Shown piece after piece: positions 11,560 through 21,477 of a stretch of 64,000 bases of DNA; position 1 is the first letter of the stretch; the number at the start of each line of letters is the position of its first letter. The notes beneath the pieces are model-generated. The model was not told where the DNA came from. It was given only the letters and a program-made list of their open reading frames with translations, and did not search any database. Origin of the DNA: Spodoptera frugiperda. Lineage: Eukaryota; Arthropoda; Insecta; Lepidoptera; Noctuidae. A program made the translations under genes and the position numbers. Location of the stretch: the NCBI RefSeq assembly GCF_023101765.2, contig NC_064229.1, forward strand, positions 5,398,001 to 5,462,000. Direction: 5' to 3'.

Positions 11560-12039
11560 CTATACAGATACTGACACATAAATACAATAAGTAATTGTTC
11601 GTTTGTCAGTGAAGCTGCTCAATCTATTTAAGACTAAAAATAATTAGGTAATGACTGAAAAATACCAAAATATCCAACGCAACATAATCCTCTGTATTAA
11701 AATACATTATTAAAATACATACAGTATTAAAATACATCTATAAAAATATCTATTTAATCCAAATGCCGATTAATTCTCGCGCAAACGCATTAAAATTAAT
11801 TTGAGAAGATTCTTCTCTAAATTACTCTGTGGTTAAATGTATTTGCATCTTAATTAGCGTCGACACATCTCCCTGCTATGCAGCTCTGTTTTAAATCTTC
11901 TTATTTACATTTTACATTCATTTACATTTTTAAGTTGAATAGCAAATAAAATTAATTATGTCCTGTCTGGACTGGACTAGGCTAAGAGATTATAAATATT
12001 TACTGACTGATTTAGTTCTAATATCATTTTTTCTTCTTT
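11560..12039. other. No gene seen
   Basis: AT-rich sequence with a small direct repeat of ATTAAAATACAT near 11700-11740. No coding or RNA feature is supported. Confidence 0.4.
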
Positions 12040-12190
12040 TCTAATAATATCGTCTGATTTATTCGTTTCAGGATTCAAGACAGTTATTCATGTACCTAGG
12101 ACGCGCCGGACTTCAGTATTTCGGTGTTTTAATGGTTGTATCTACTGTAGAATCCTAGCGTACTTACGGAGTTGCACCTGGATTTGGGAT
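12040..12190 (+). repeat. Dispersed repeat, copy 1 (pair with 25912-26065)
   Basis: Shares GACGCGCC(A/G)GACTTCA, TTCGGTGTTTT-like and GTTGTAT(C/A)TACTGTAGA strings with 25912-26065 in the same order. It is probably a fragment of a transposable element whose class I cannot tell. Confidence 0.6.
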
Positions 12191-12486
12191 GGTGTGATGG
12201 ACATGTTCCGTTAAAAATAAGTTGTTCCTAGATTACTAATAATAAGTGATAGCCATTTTAACCGGTATTAGGAACACTATTACTCAGTAATTCATTTCAC
12301 AATATTATCACTATCGAAACCAAATAATCTACATACTTTTAATATATTTCACTTTCACATAAATCTACATACATTCGATACATTTGTAAATTATGTGTCT
12401 AGACACATAATTCTAGTCTAGTTCTAGTCTAAAATTAGTGACAATTCAGATAATATGTATCTGTAATGTCGTTAAGTACACGTACC

Positions 12487-12600
12487 GCCGTACTCAGAGT
12501 CATTTAATGGTCACTTGACTCTGCCCTTAGCAATTGTTTTCAATACAAAATCGTTACTAAGGAATAGTTTAAGTAATCATTAAATGTCTTTGAGTGCGGC
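12487..12600. mobile_element. Palindromic MITE (GCCGTACTCAGAG ends), copy 1
   Basis: A 114 bp element with inverted ends: GCCGTACTCAGAGTCATTTA on the left and TAAATGTCTTTGAGTGCGGC on the right. Related copies are at 15131 and 52012. Confidence 0.7.
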
Positions 12601-12693
12601 AGTCAGACATTCGTATATGACACCCATTCTCAAATATCAGTCTCAATATCATACAAACAACGCAATCACAAAGAAATGAAAGTACGAACTCAC

Positions 12694-12760
12694 CTCCTAA
12701 CGACACCTCGACCACCAGCAACACAAGAAACATTACAACAGCACACTTATTTCCCGCCAT
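12694..12760 (-). CDS. First coding exon: signal peptide of an unknown secreted protein
   Basis: The ATG at 12760 opens 22 codons plus one base and ends at a good donor (GGAG|GTGAGTT), phase 1. The peptide (MAGNKCAVVMFLVLLVVEVS...) is a textbook signal sequence: a short basic start, a hydrophobic core and a small-residue end. The gene runs leftwards. Its strand and donor phase match the exons at 4074 and 5035, but the exon stops at the signal peptide and lacks the FELPVQLVG segment, so relationship is uncertain. TTCGAATTCAAA occurs 70-90 bases upstream, and a TATAAAT-like string is nearer the ATG. No exon 2 was identified. Confidence 0.5.
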
Positions 12761-12832
12761 TACGTAATATTTATAACGCGTATTATTTTTTAATATGGCC
12801 GCTAAATCTCAGACACGAGCGGTGTTGAAGCG

Positions 12833-12852
12833 GTTTGAATTCGAATGACGGA
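12833..12852 (-). promoter_or_regulatory. TTCGAA motif upstream of the 12760 exon
   Basis: Minus-strand reading CCGTCATTCGAATTCAAACC. It shares CATTCGAA and the strand with the paralogue A element. Confidence 0.3.
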
Positions 12853-13106
12853 TTTTTACGCAAATCATTTCAAGAAACAATGCTTAATAGGCATAAAATG
12901 GTGTTGAAAATATAGCCTTCATGTCGCCAATCAAGCATTCAGTTGTCATAATATATTTCTGTGATTGTATTATTTGGGACAATACTAGAAAGGGTCAGAT
13001 TAGGGCTAATTGATGTTTCGGTCGAGGTTGTTGCATTAAGAATTTAATTGATGGTTTCGTGATGATAATTGGGACTGAATAAAATAAATATAGTAAGTGA
13101 GGTAGG

Positions 13107-13316
13107 TACCCTTTTTTAACCTTTGCCCCACACTACAATTTTCTTCTGTGTTGTGACTTTGTGAATGCGTTTACAAACATACAAGTTCACATACACATAA
13201 CACCCAGACCCGAAAAAAATTGTGGATCACACAAAGAGTTGCTCCGTGCGGGAATCGGACCCGCTACATGTTGCACGGCAGCTGGTTGCCCAGCCACCGC
13301 ATCAACCGTGCAGTCA
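13107..13316 (-). mobile_element. S2 SINE, near full length
   Basis: Contains the B-box region (GGGTCCGATTCCCGCACGG on the minus strand), the tRNA-like head (GCACGGTTGATGCGGTGGCT) and the ACACAGAAGAAAAT-type tail. Two overlapping plus-strand ORFs of about 100 residues here are translations of the SINE. Confidence 0.8.
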
Positions 13317-13535
13317 AAGGTAAACATTCTTACGTTTACTATTTTAGGTTGTGTCGTCACACTGACTTGGCTCCTTATTTCCCTGATATTACAGGATGGT
13401 TTCAGCGAGCTAAAAATCCCACTGTTCCTAGTCTATCTCCTCAAAGAGGACATAACCACTATATTTTTATGAACATAGATAAATTTTACCGAATACTATA
13501 AATAAAATTTTATCCCAAAACCTTTCAAAACTGTC

Positions 13536-13800
13536 TGGTAGGTCGAGTTGTCGCAAGTGCGACTGCCGAGCAATGGAACTCGGGACTAGTCGGGACCCCT
13601 TTGGTCTCGAGTTCGATTCCCAGATCGGGCAAAGTATAGTAATACTTTGCCCGATCTGCCCGGTATACGAACTATTACATGCAACGCAAATATAATAGGG
13701 GTGACCCTATTACATGAAAAGATGTATATTGTACCGTGAATGACCAAGTGTACCTCTGCCTACCCGTTTGGATCAAAAGCGTGACGTTGCCCAAACCTTT
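13536..13800 (+). mobile_element. S1 SINE, diverged full-length copy
   Basis: Head GTCGCAAGTGCGACTGCCGA, B-box GAGTTCGATTCCCAGATCGG and tail CTCTGCCTACCCGTTTGGAT are present. A foldback has formed around the B-box, where CAGATCGGGCAAAGTAT is followed a few bases later by its complement, ATACTTTGCCCGATCTG. Confidence 0.75.
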
Positions 13801-14275
13801 TCGTGACAAAACTTATGATACGTTGTCACAATAATCACTACCAAAACGACTTACACAACTTTATTATACCAAAATATTGTCCGAAAACAAAAAAGTGCTC
13901 ACAGACAATCAAGTTTCCATTGTACATTGTTTCAAAGCTCAAACCTTCACTGTAATATTTATCTGATATTATTTAACTTCCTATTCACATTTATAATCTC
14001 TTTCCATTAAAAAAAAACAATGGCTAATATAAACGCAGACGCAACCAAGACGACGACAAGATACCATAATATTACACCTTTTTTAGCTAGAGGCTAGAGT
14101 TACATACTTATTGAAAATAAATAGGTAATGCACGATACACATCCATGCAGTTTTGAACTGTACAGTCGAACTTCACAGTACAATTTTAGGTCCATACAGC
14201 CTACACACCAACAAGTAAAACTGTATAGTTTCACTGTTTACTCTAGTGTAGCGTGAATTTTGTTGTGAGTGGAAC

Positions 14276-14425
14276 ATCATCCAAGACTTCTCTATAGCCT
14301 TGGGCGAGGCGAGAGGGAGTGTCAGACTCTTACTGACTAGAAGCCATTCCATTTACCACCTACTCTTACTTACTCCCTCTTCTCCTACTCTTACTTTTCG
14401 AGCCGGAGCCCCGATAACTCGAGTA
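14276..14425 (+). mobile_element. S3 copy
   Basis: Carries GCCTTGGGCGAGGCGAGAGG, AGTGTCAGACTCTTACTGAC and TTTTCGAGCCGGAGCCCCGA. A T/C-rich expansion sits in the middle. Confidence 0.75.
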
Positions 14426-14429
14426 ACCC

Positions 14430-15130
14430 TAGTAGTTACTACTACTCAGTACTGCAGTCGAGAAAAAAAGTACCATCTTACAGCGGCCATAATAGTACCT
14501 ACATAAATAATATCTTGCGTGTGTATTATTTCTTGAAACATAATATCACTTTCATACACCAGGAAATAACTATAGGTACCTACTACATAGATGTGTGATC
14601 TATAATGGCATTGTAATTTATCCCCGACGTAATCGATCTGTCTGTAATCACCGCTGCTGGTAATTTTGTAGAGATTGATGTAGTGTCGGTGTTGTGAAAC
14701 AATGTCTTAGTAGTTAAGGAAAACATCTCGAGGAAACCTAAACTTGTAATTGAAATATTAGTTAAGTCTGAAATTATCAATCAAAATGTGAACAATTAGG
14801 TACTTATATAAAGTATTACTGATAAAATATATAGGTAAAAAAGCAAAAAGTGCGAGTAAAAATATTACTGAAAAAACAGCATTACGCCATTTATCCCCGA
14901 AGCAATAAAAAACAAATACGTAATTAATTGTGTTTTTTAAATACTAGATAAGTTAGCTAAAGCTAGATAAGTTGTTATAGCCTTTTAATGAGATAACTCT
15001 AAGAAGGAGCCATAATGAATGGCTGACAATTTGATGCTGTGATAACCCTACTCAAACTAAAAGAAAAATTAGTTCACTAAATTTTGTCAATCGATTCCTT
15101 TGCTACTATTTTATCTCTCTAACTGTCGAA
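14430..15130. other. No gene seen
   Basis: AT-rich spacer. The 65-residue minus ORF at 14583 is Thr/Ile/Ser-rich and has no recognisable feature. Confidence 0.4.
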
Positions 15131-15320
15131 CTCTGAGACATCATGTAATGATTACTTAAACTATTCCTTAGTAACGATTGAATGTCGAAAACAATTGCTA
15201 AGGCCTGGGTTAACCCGTAGTACCCTAGAAGATCTACGCGAGACACAATGTGTTGTCTATTGTGTCTCATATACCGGCAAACAAGAGGCTAAGTAACTAT
15301 TAAATGACTCTGAGTACGGC
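15131..15320. mobile_element. GCCGTACTCAGAG MITE, copy 2, interrupted
   Basis: The outer parts match the MITE at 12487: CTCTGAGACATCATGTAATG on the left and TAAATGACTCTGAGTACGGC on the right. The centre is replaced by a separate foldback at 15210-15292. Confidence 0.65.
15210..15292. mobile_element. TTAA-flanked foldback MITE nested in the GCCGTACTCAGAG MITE
   Basis: It starts at TTAACCCG and ends AGAGGCTAA. The stem pairs GAGACACAATGTG with ATTGTGTCTC. Related foldbacks are at 43239 and 43725, both bounded by TTAA, which fits a piggyBac-like target duplication. The right TTAA has become CTAA. Confidence 0.5.
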
Positions 15321-15329
15321 GGTAAAGCT

Positions 15330-15660
15330 AAATCTAAATCCTATCCTAAATTTAACTCAAGTCTTATTAAGGTAGAACAGCTGGTGACTACTTGTACCTA
15401 CCTACCTACTCCATTGTATTTTCTCTTTGATACTCTCTTTATAAAAGTACTTAAATAAAAAACAAAACTTCAGACACAAAAAAATAACAAAAAGAATTTT
15501 AAAACCAAATCATTGTAGACTTATGATATCCCAGATACATATAAATTGGAAAAGTTATATTAAAAACCTTCAATAAAAAGAATGTAAATGTTTGGGAGGC
15601 CGGGCCGTTAAACAAAGAAAAACGATATAAAAAATGTGGTTTATGAAACTTATTTTAAAT
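15330..15660. other. No gene seen
   Basis: AT-rich spacer leading into the second copy of the 1.5 kb repeat. Confidence 0.4.
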
Positions 15661-15666
15661 AGCTTT

Positions 15667-17184
15667 TGCCCGCGACTTCGTTCGCGTGGAATAGTGACTT
15701 CCGGCAAATTTTTGGTTTTAACCACATAGTTCCCGATCTCGCGGGATCTCTTCAAAAATGAGATGTGGAAGATATTCCAGGGAACTCTTCAAAAATCAAC
15801 ATAATGAGCTCTGCGTTTGAATTTAATAGATGTATGTATACTCACTTAGGGCATTGAAAAAATAGTTTAAAAACGGACTTAAACTAACTTAAAACTAAAG
15901 AAAGCTACGAATTACGAATTTATAACAATTAAAAAAGAAACTATATTACAACCTATCCTCTATGCTATAATAACCAAGCTTAAACTAAATAATTTAAAAG
16001 AAACGACTTAAATCTAATCTAATTAATTTATAAATTAGACTTACAATTTTATTAAAAAAACTAACTACAGTACCTACTAATAATCGATATCAAACTAAAC
16101 CTACGTTAAATAGTTTAACCAGAAAACCAGGAAAACCCAACAAATAAACTTATTAATTGACAAATACAACGAAACCAATTTAGAATATACGAAACAGCAG
16201 GACCACTACAGACAAATAATCATACGACTGATAATACACTTTTTCTACGATAGTACCGAAGCGCTCGGCCGATACCCAACCAAATGAATGTAACGAAACC
16301 ATAGCGCGATCTATTTCGATCCCAACGCCATCTATCGAGGATAAAGACAACTTGGATTATTTATTTATACTCCGTTCGGGCATTTTCTTTGTACTAAAAG
16401 TTTAATTATATTGATATTATTTTTTTCATACCTTTTTACTATTTATTTACTTTTTTTCGATGAATTAAAACAATAACATGAACCGAAGTCGTGTAACGAT
16501 CGACATAGAATTATCTATACTCCGTTAGAGCATTTTCTTTGTACTAAATGTTTTATTATATTGATATTATTTTTTTCATACCTTTTTATTATTTATTTAC
16601 TTTTTTTCGATGAGTTAAAACAATAACATGAACCGAAGTCGTGTAACGATCGACATAGAATTATTTATAAATAATTTATTTCTTATTTTTATTTTTTGAT
16701 TTTTGAAATAAAAATATATCTATGTCCTTTCTAAGGTTCTAAACTATATCTGTACCAAATTTCAACCAAATCCGTCAAATAGTTGCGGAGATTAATGGTA
16801 TAAGCATAGAATGTTCGACGTGATTCTTTAATTTGACATAACTTTTTTATTTATGAACCGATTGACATGAAACAAACACTAAATGTAAATTTAAGCATCC
16901 CACAATATATTCGTGAAAACCGCATCCAACTCGGATCAGCGGTTTCTGAGATTAGCGCGCACAGACGAACAGACAAACAGACAAACAGACAAACAGACAA
17001 ACAGACAAACAGACAAACAGACAAACAGACAAACAGACAAACAGACAAACAGACAAACAGACAAAAAAAAAGTTAATTACATTTTTGGGTTCGACATCGA
17101 CATAACAATAACCCCTGCTATTTTTTTTATTTTTATTTTCAATGTACAGACAGCACTTTTCTACGATTTTATTATATGTATAGA
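15667..17184 (+). mobile_element. 1.5 kb dispersed repeat, copy 2
   Basis: Same boundaries as 1721-3160 (TGCCCGCGACTTCGTTCGCG to TATGTATAGA). Differences are a short insertion near 16180 (TAGAATATACGAAACAGCAG), scattered substitutions and a longer CAGACAAA array. Confidence 0.75.
16970..17064 (+). repeat. (CAGACAAA)12 microsatellite
   Basis: About twelve perfect 8-bp units, more than twice the length of the sister array at 3002. It produces the Lys-Gln-Thr-Asp-Arg repeat ORFs in three frames, which are not real proteins. Confidence 0.9.
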
Positions 17185-17660
17185 AGAAAAAGATGCCTGA
17201 AATTTTCTTCTTCCATTCTTAGGTCAAAATCGAATACAATAAACCATAATGACATCATTTCAAATTGTTCTCATGCCTTTAGGCTCTTAGAAAAACAATA
17301 CTACGAATTTTAACCATTTAAAAACACTATGACTGAATGACTTGATCATCTTATTGTGAGCTCAAAAAATTACAATAAAAAAATACCAGACCATTTTTTT
17401 TTATATCGTCACGCCTTTTATCCTTAAAGGTTTAGGCAAAGGTGCACATTATGGCACGTAATGCCACTGTACTATGTAGGGGAAAGTGGGGGAAACACGA
17501 ACACCTAAGGGAAAATATAAATAAAACAGTGGAATCAAATCACAGAGTTTCTTTAATTATTGAATTATAAACTTTACTTATCTAGCTAACGTATTACTAA
17601 TCAACATCATTATTTTTTTAAATAAAATAAAACAAAATGACCAAAAAACAAAACCCTTAG

Positions 17661-17700
17661 TGTTCGGCTTTACCCGACTGATGTCGGGTAAAGCCGAACA
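17661..17700. repeat. Perfect 18-bp inverted repeat, 4-base loop
   Basis: TGTTCGGCTTTACCCGAC, loop TGAT, then the exact complement. It is subterminal in the pogo-type element and could serve transposase binding. Confidence 0.85.
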
Positions 17701-17713
17701 TCAAGTGGGGTAA

Positions 17714-19265
17714 TTACGTACTAACTTTACTAAGGTAAATTGTAGTTTTTGGAACACAAGTATTTGCTGCTCTGCCAATGCTGAGTTTCTTGCCCAAGTA
17801 GCACAGAAGCGCTGAATAGTAGCTGAATTACTGTTCACAATGAAATCTTCAGCTGAATAAACCTACTGAATAAGAGCGTTAGAGGCGCCTACTCAGCTGA
17901 TATAACTCTGATTTGGGCACAAATTAATCAGCTATTAGCTGAATAATGTAGCTGGTTGCGCTATATCAGCGTTATTTGGACATTATTGAAGGTAACAGTC
18001 GCCCCAAGAGCTGAATAATGACCGATTATCAGGGTATGTGTTACTTTTTATACACCACAAGGGCTGAATAATAGAGTACTTGTTCCTTGTTTATCAACAC
18101 AAAATACACTCCAGGATATTAGCAACTCTTATATGGAGCTGACAGTTCACAAGTGGCAAAATTGTGAATAATTTTCACCCTACTTCTTATTATTTTGATA
18201 TGTTTTGTATGAACCATTTTGTAAAGTGTTTATGGGGAAAATATTTATCAGGAAGTAAACTTTGTTTTTCCTTATGTGCATGAAATTCGAATGGGAAAGA
18301 AAGTTTATTGTCAAATACTATATAATTATAGACGAATATTTTCACGCGCTCTCAAAATATCACTGCTTTCCTGAAAATTATAGTATTAAAAACGTTGATG
18401 ATATTATTATAAAAAATTAAGTCTTTTTATTTTTCCTTTGTAGTTTGAGAATAAGCTGTAAAATGAAATCATTACACTTTCTATTCAAATTCTTTTGAAA
18501 TTTTCGTTAACTAAACAAAAACCAATTGTTATTTATTATTTATACATAGGTTAGAATCTAAAAAATGGCAGACAAGCAATGTGTACCGTATTAATTAAAA
18601 TTAAACGGCATGAGCTGTTGAAGTGTTCACTCGTGGTACAAGAATCAGTGACGAGCTGTTACGAGTGGTTTTTGTGTTACACAAGTCTGCTACAGATTCA
18701 TGTAAAGCTTGATAGTGGGTAACCCATAGTGATCATGTAGGCTTCATAAGAGCTATTATACGATTGCGTATAACAAGCTGATTAACATTACACAAATTCC
18801 ACTGTGTGCAGCAAAAGGCATTGTATCCTTGTTATTTGAAGCCACAGAATAACTGATTGCATCATAATAGCTCACGTGATCTTTCTTAAAATGCAAGTCG
18901 TCTAAGAGTTCAGTTGTGGTCTTCAATTCAGAATATAGCTTAGTTAAAGTCCACAAAAGTACTTCAAATTGCTTAAAGCTGTATAATACTGAACTTGTTA
19001 CCTATATTAACGCTGCAAGCGTTGCAGCGTGGTCTCCGTGACGCGTAATAACGTTTTTATTCAGGTGGAAGCTCACTTTTCACCTATTGCAGGTCGAGTG
19101 TACTGTAATAACTCTTTATAAGTGCTAAAGTAACCGAAGTTACCTCATGTGACATCTTATAATGCAGTTTTGTGCTACTTGGGTGGTTTCAACATCGACT
19201 ATAGCCTTTTTGAGATCCTCTAAACTGTATTTAGTTTCAGTTTTTCTTTTATAATTACGGGGCAT
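17714..19265 (-). pseudogene. Pogo-like transposase N-terminus split by a second transposon
   Basis: The ATG at 19265 opens MPRNYKRKTETKYSLEDLKK and continues as AIVDVET until 19185. Reading resumes at about 17790 with KKLSIGRAANTCVPKTTIYL and stops at TAA (17714-17716). If the 1391 bp insert and one copy of its TG duplication are removed, the frame is continuous. The two halves together make a psq-type helix-turn-helix: a basic start, an acidic-hydrophobic first helix, then G-x-A-A-N-x-x-x-V-P-K-T-T. This domain is known as the DNA-binding part of pogo/Tigger transposases. The catalytic domain is absent, so the gene was already truncated or the stop at 17714 is a decay product. Confidence 0.65.
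17793..19183. mobile_element. 1.39 kb inverted-repeat transposon nested in the pogo transposase
   Basis: Ends CCCAAGTAGCACA on the left and TGTGCTACTTGGG on the right, with TG on each side (17791-17792, 19184-19185). Excision of the insert plus one TG restores the host frame exactly, which fixes the boundaries. The left half carries several GCTGAATAATG-like words. The right half has the ACGCTGCAA...TTGCAGCGT palindrome near 19010. The 66-residue minus ORF at 18756 has no recognisable transposase motif. The superfamily is unresolved: a 2-bp duplication would suit a CACTA-type element, but the ends do not start CACTA. Confidence 0.7.
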
Positions 19266-20074
19266 CTGAAACAATGTATTTGATGTTTTAGCATTATCAA
19301 AATCACTCGACAACATAATTTAGTGCCATAAAGAAATCAACATAGACTGGAAAACGCTATACCCTATTTGCTAGTCGCTAGTTGGAAAAAAATATGAACA
19401 AGGAACTAACAAAAAAAGGAGAGAGGAGTAATGCCGTACGTTCGAGATTACCCGACATGAAGCGTTCGCCTTTACCCCACCGGGTCGAAAAAATAAAATG
19501 GAAAAAATATTTTAGGTTCTAAAACTTTTACCCAATGCGTCACTGCCATTTGAATGGTTAGTATGTAAGTTCCCCACTATGTAAAGGTTAAATAACTATT
19601 CTCAATAGAAATAAAGCTACACTAAGTTCAATTTATCAAAAACTTACATCGAAAACATTGAAAATATTAAAATTGACATACCTTGAAAAGGACGTGCGTC
19701 CGCGTCTCCCGTGTCGTTGGCTGGCACTGGTGGTGGTGTGATCTCTGAGTTACTGGCGAGTGATATACAGCTATATCTTTCTAACATATTAAAACTATTG
19801 GGTTCGGGTTTACCCCGCGTTCGCGTTTACCCCACTTTCCCCTACACCCACTTTTCACACTTTGTGTTATAAGTTCCATGTAATAGGTGTGAACCCTATT
19901 GCCATATACCGGGCAGATTTCCAGACTCCGTGCTACTACTGAGAAATTTTCGAAAATCCGAAAAAAGCCTAGCAATACTTCGCCCGACCCGGGAATTGAA
20001 CCCCTTGCCCGGCAGACGCACTTGCAACCACTCGGCCACCGAGGCAACCAGACCAATTTTATCTTACTATAATT

Positions 20075-20200
20075 ATTATTAATATAAATGCGAAAGTTGT
20101 GTGTTTGTCAATTACTCAATCACGTAAAAACAGCTGAAGGAATCTAGAATAACACATAGGCTACGGAACCACGAGCGAAGCCGCTGGTAGAAACTAGTAG
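20075..20200 (+). mobile_element. L1p copy, internally shortened
   Basis: Begins ATTAATATAAATGCGAAAGT, ends GCGAAGCCGCTGGTAGAAAC followed by TAGTAG. The central part is shorter than at 1374. Confidence 0.55.
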
Positions 20201-20204
20201 TTCC

Positions 20205-20262
20205 AGATTTCGTGCGTGCGGCGCGTCACGTTCCGCGCGCGCCTCAAAGAGCCATCAGACCA
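20205..20262. other. CpG-rich patch
   Basis: GTGCGTGCGGCGCGTCACGT and CGCGCGCGCC stand out against the AT-rich surroundings. A second CpG-rich patch lies at 20505-20630 beyond the S3 copy. The two may be one region split by the S3 insertion. No promoter elements are clear. Confidence 0.35.
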
Positions 20263-20455
20263 CCACAGATGGGGCCCAGCAGAGCTGATGCCTGATCCGG
20301 AGCTGCGGACTACCTAGCGGGTTTACCGGGGCTCCGGCTCGAAAAGCAGGAATAAGAACGAGGTGGTTTTTAGTCAGTAAGAGTCTGACACTCCCTCTCG
20401 CCTCGCCCAAGGTGGGAGAAGTCATTGGATGATTATCCCTCCTCAAAAAAAAAAA
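20262..20455 (-). mobile_element. S3 repeat, full length
   Basis: Contains GATCCGGAGCTGCGGACTAC, GGCTCGAAAAGCAGGAATAA, AGAGTCTGACACTCCCTCTC and a terminal A11 run. It is a good reference copy for S3. Confidence 0.8.
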
Positions 20456-20459
20456 GGAG

Positions 20460-21060
20460 CTAGTAGTTTCATATGAATGACATATAAAGAGTGATTGTAC
20501 TCGTTTGTGCGCACCTTGCCGTGCACGGATTGCGTGTTACATCGACACAATACGTAATTATGTGCATAAAAATTGGGTCGCGTCGCGCACTAGCCCCGGT
20601 TTTTTGACACTTCACTGCATGTTGGATAACAGACGTACGTTATGTAAGAAAACATTGTTGTATGGATTAAATAACTAAAGGTTTTTTTTATATATATTTA
20701 ACTAACTTTTACTCACGGTTTTGGCCCTTTAGATTTGCGTATGGAAAACCCATAAAAAGCGTCCTTCGTACTCCAAACTACATGCATGTTAAATGACAAG
20801 AAAATTTGCTTAATAAATGAGGCATAAAGACGTAATAAAGAACAAACCAGCTTTTATATTTTTATTGGATTTTTTTTCTTTTTGCAATACTTAGAACATG
20901 ATAATTATCATGGAACCCGAATCAATTTTTGGAAAATCTAAAATTTTATTAACAGCATCGCTGTTATAACTAATTCCTTTGAAGCCTATAATTAAGTCGT
21001 ACTCACGATAAGAAAAGAAAGTTTTTAACTACGTGGTTTAAACAACCTTTTCATTATTTC
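20460..21060. other. No gene seen; CpG-rich 20505-20630
   Basis: After a CpG-rich start (TGCGCACCTTGCCGTGCACG, GGGTCGCGTCGCGCACTAGC) the sequence becomes AT-rich. No ORF, RNA or repeat is supported. Confidence 0.35.
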
Positions 21061-21062
21061 TA

Positions 21063-21230
21063 GTCAAAGTCAAAGTCAAAAGTCAAAATCATTTATTTCA
21101 AATAGACCAGGAAGGCACTTTTGAACGTCAAAGCAAATATAATAATATTAATAACGTCTGTCTGTCGGTCAGTCCTCTAGTGAAGCTATTTGCTCGTTCC
21201 AAAGTGTAGATTCCTATGGATCCGCATAAT
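21063..21230 (+). mobile_element. 3' tail of a LINE-like repeat, copy 1
   Basis: Begins with AGTCAAAGTCAAA units and contains ATTTATTTCAAATAGACCAG, CACTTTTGAACGTCAAAG and CCTCTAGTGAAGCTATTTGC. A second copy is at 35263. This tail is widespread in Lepidoptera. I infer, but cannot show, that it belongs to a non-LTR retrotransposon. Confidence 0.55.
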
Positions 21231-21233
21231 TTT

Positions 21234-21281
21234 ATTGAACTTTTATACCTAGGTACGTATACCTAGGTATAAAAGTTCAAT
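21234..21281. repeat. Perfect 22-bp inverted repeat, 4-base loop
   Basis: The arms start ATTGAACTTTTATACCTAGG and are separated by CGTA. The second arm is an exact complement. It begins right after the LINE-like tail. Confidence 0.9.
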
Positions 21282-21477
21282 AGCCTAAAGTCCTTGATAG
21301 CATCGCGTGAATCCATCCAGTTTGAACTAACGTGGTCTTACTAAGTATAAATTAAGTCATAATTACGTCACGCTTGTTAAGCCACAAAGGATATACCTAC
21401 AGGACTAGGTCACCGGTCTAACCTTCCAGAATATCGATATTCAAAATTGCCAACTGAATCGAACAACATTATTTTTG

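Larger units (their letters stand above)
17479..19842 (-). mobile_element. Pogo-type (Tc1/mariner superfamily) DNA element inserted in an S1 SINE
   Basis: The termini are inverted repeats: GGGGAAAGTGGGG(G)AAAC at the left and GTTTACCCCACTTTCCCC at the right, flanked by TA on both sides (17477-17478, 19843-19844). The minus strand carries the start of a pogo-like transposase, itself interrupted. There is no room for a DDE catalytic domain, so this is a nonautonomous deletion derivative. Subterminal hairpin and TTTACCC repeats lie near both ends. Confidence 0.7.
17407..20047 (-). mobile_element. S1 SINE split by a DNA transposon
   Basis: The SINE tail (TCACGCCTTTTATCC...) lies at 17407-17478 and the remainder, including the tRNA-like head (GGTTCAATTCCCGGGTCGGG on the minus strand), at 19843-20047. 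The two parts join at a TA to give an uninterrupted S1 sequence, so the 2.36 kb between them was inserted later. Confidence 0.8.

Noticed and set aside
13161..13501. Two overlapping ORFs of 93 and 103 codons
   Set aside because: Both are translations of an inverted S2 SINE and its flank.
16970..17064. Regular short repeats that could be taken for a CRISPR array
   Set aside because: The units are contiguous 8-bp CAGACAAA with no spacers, in a eukaryotic repeat. It is a microsatellite.
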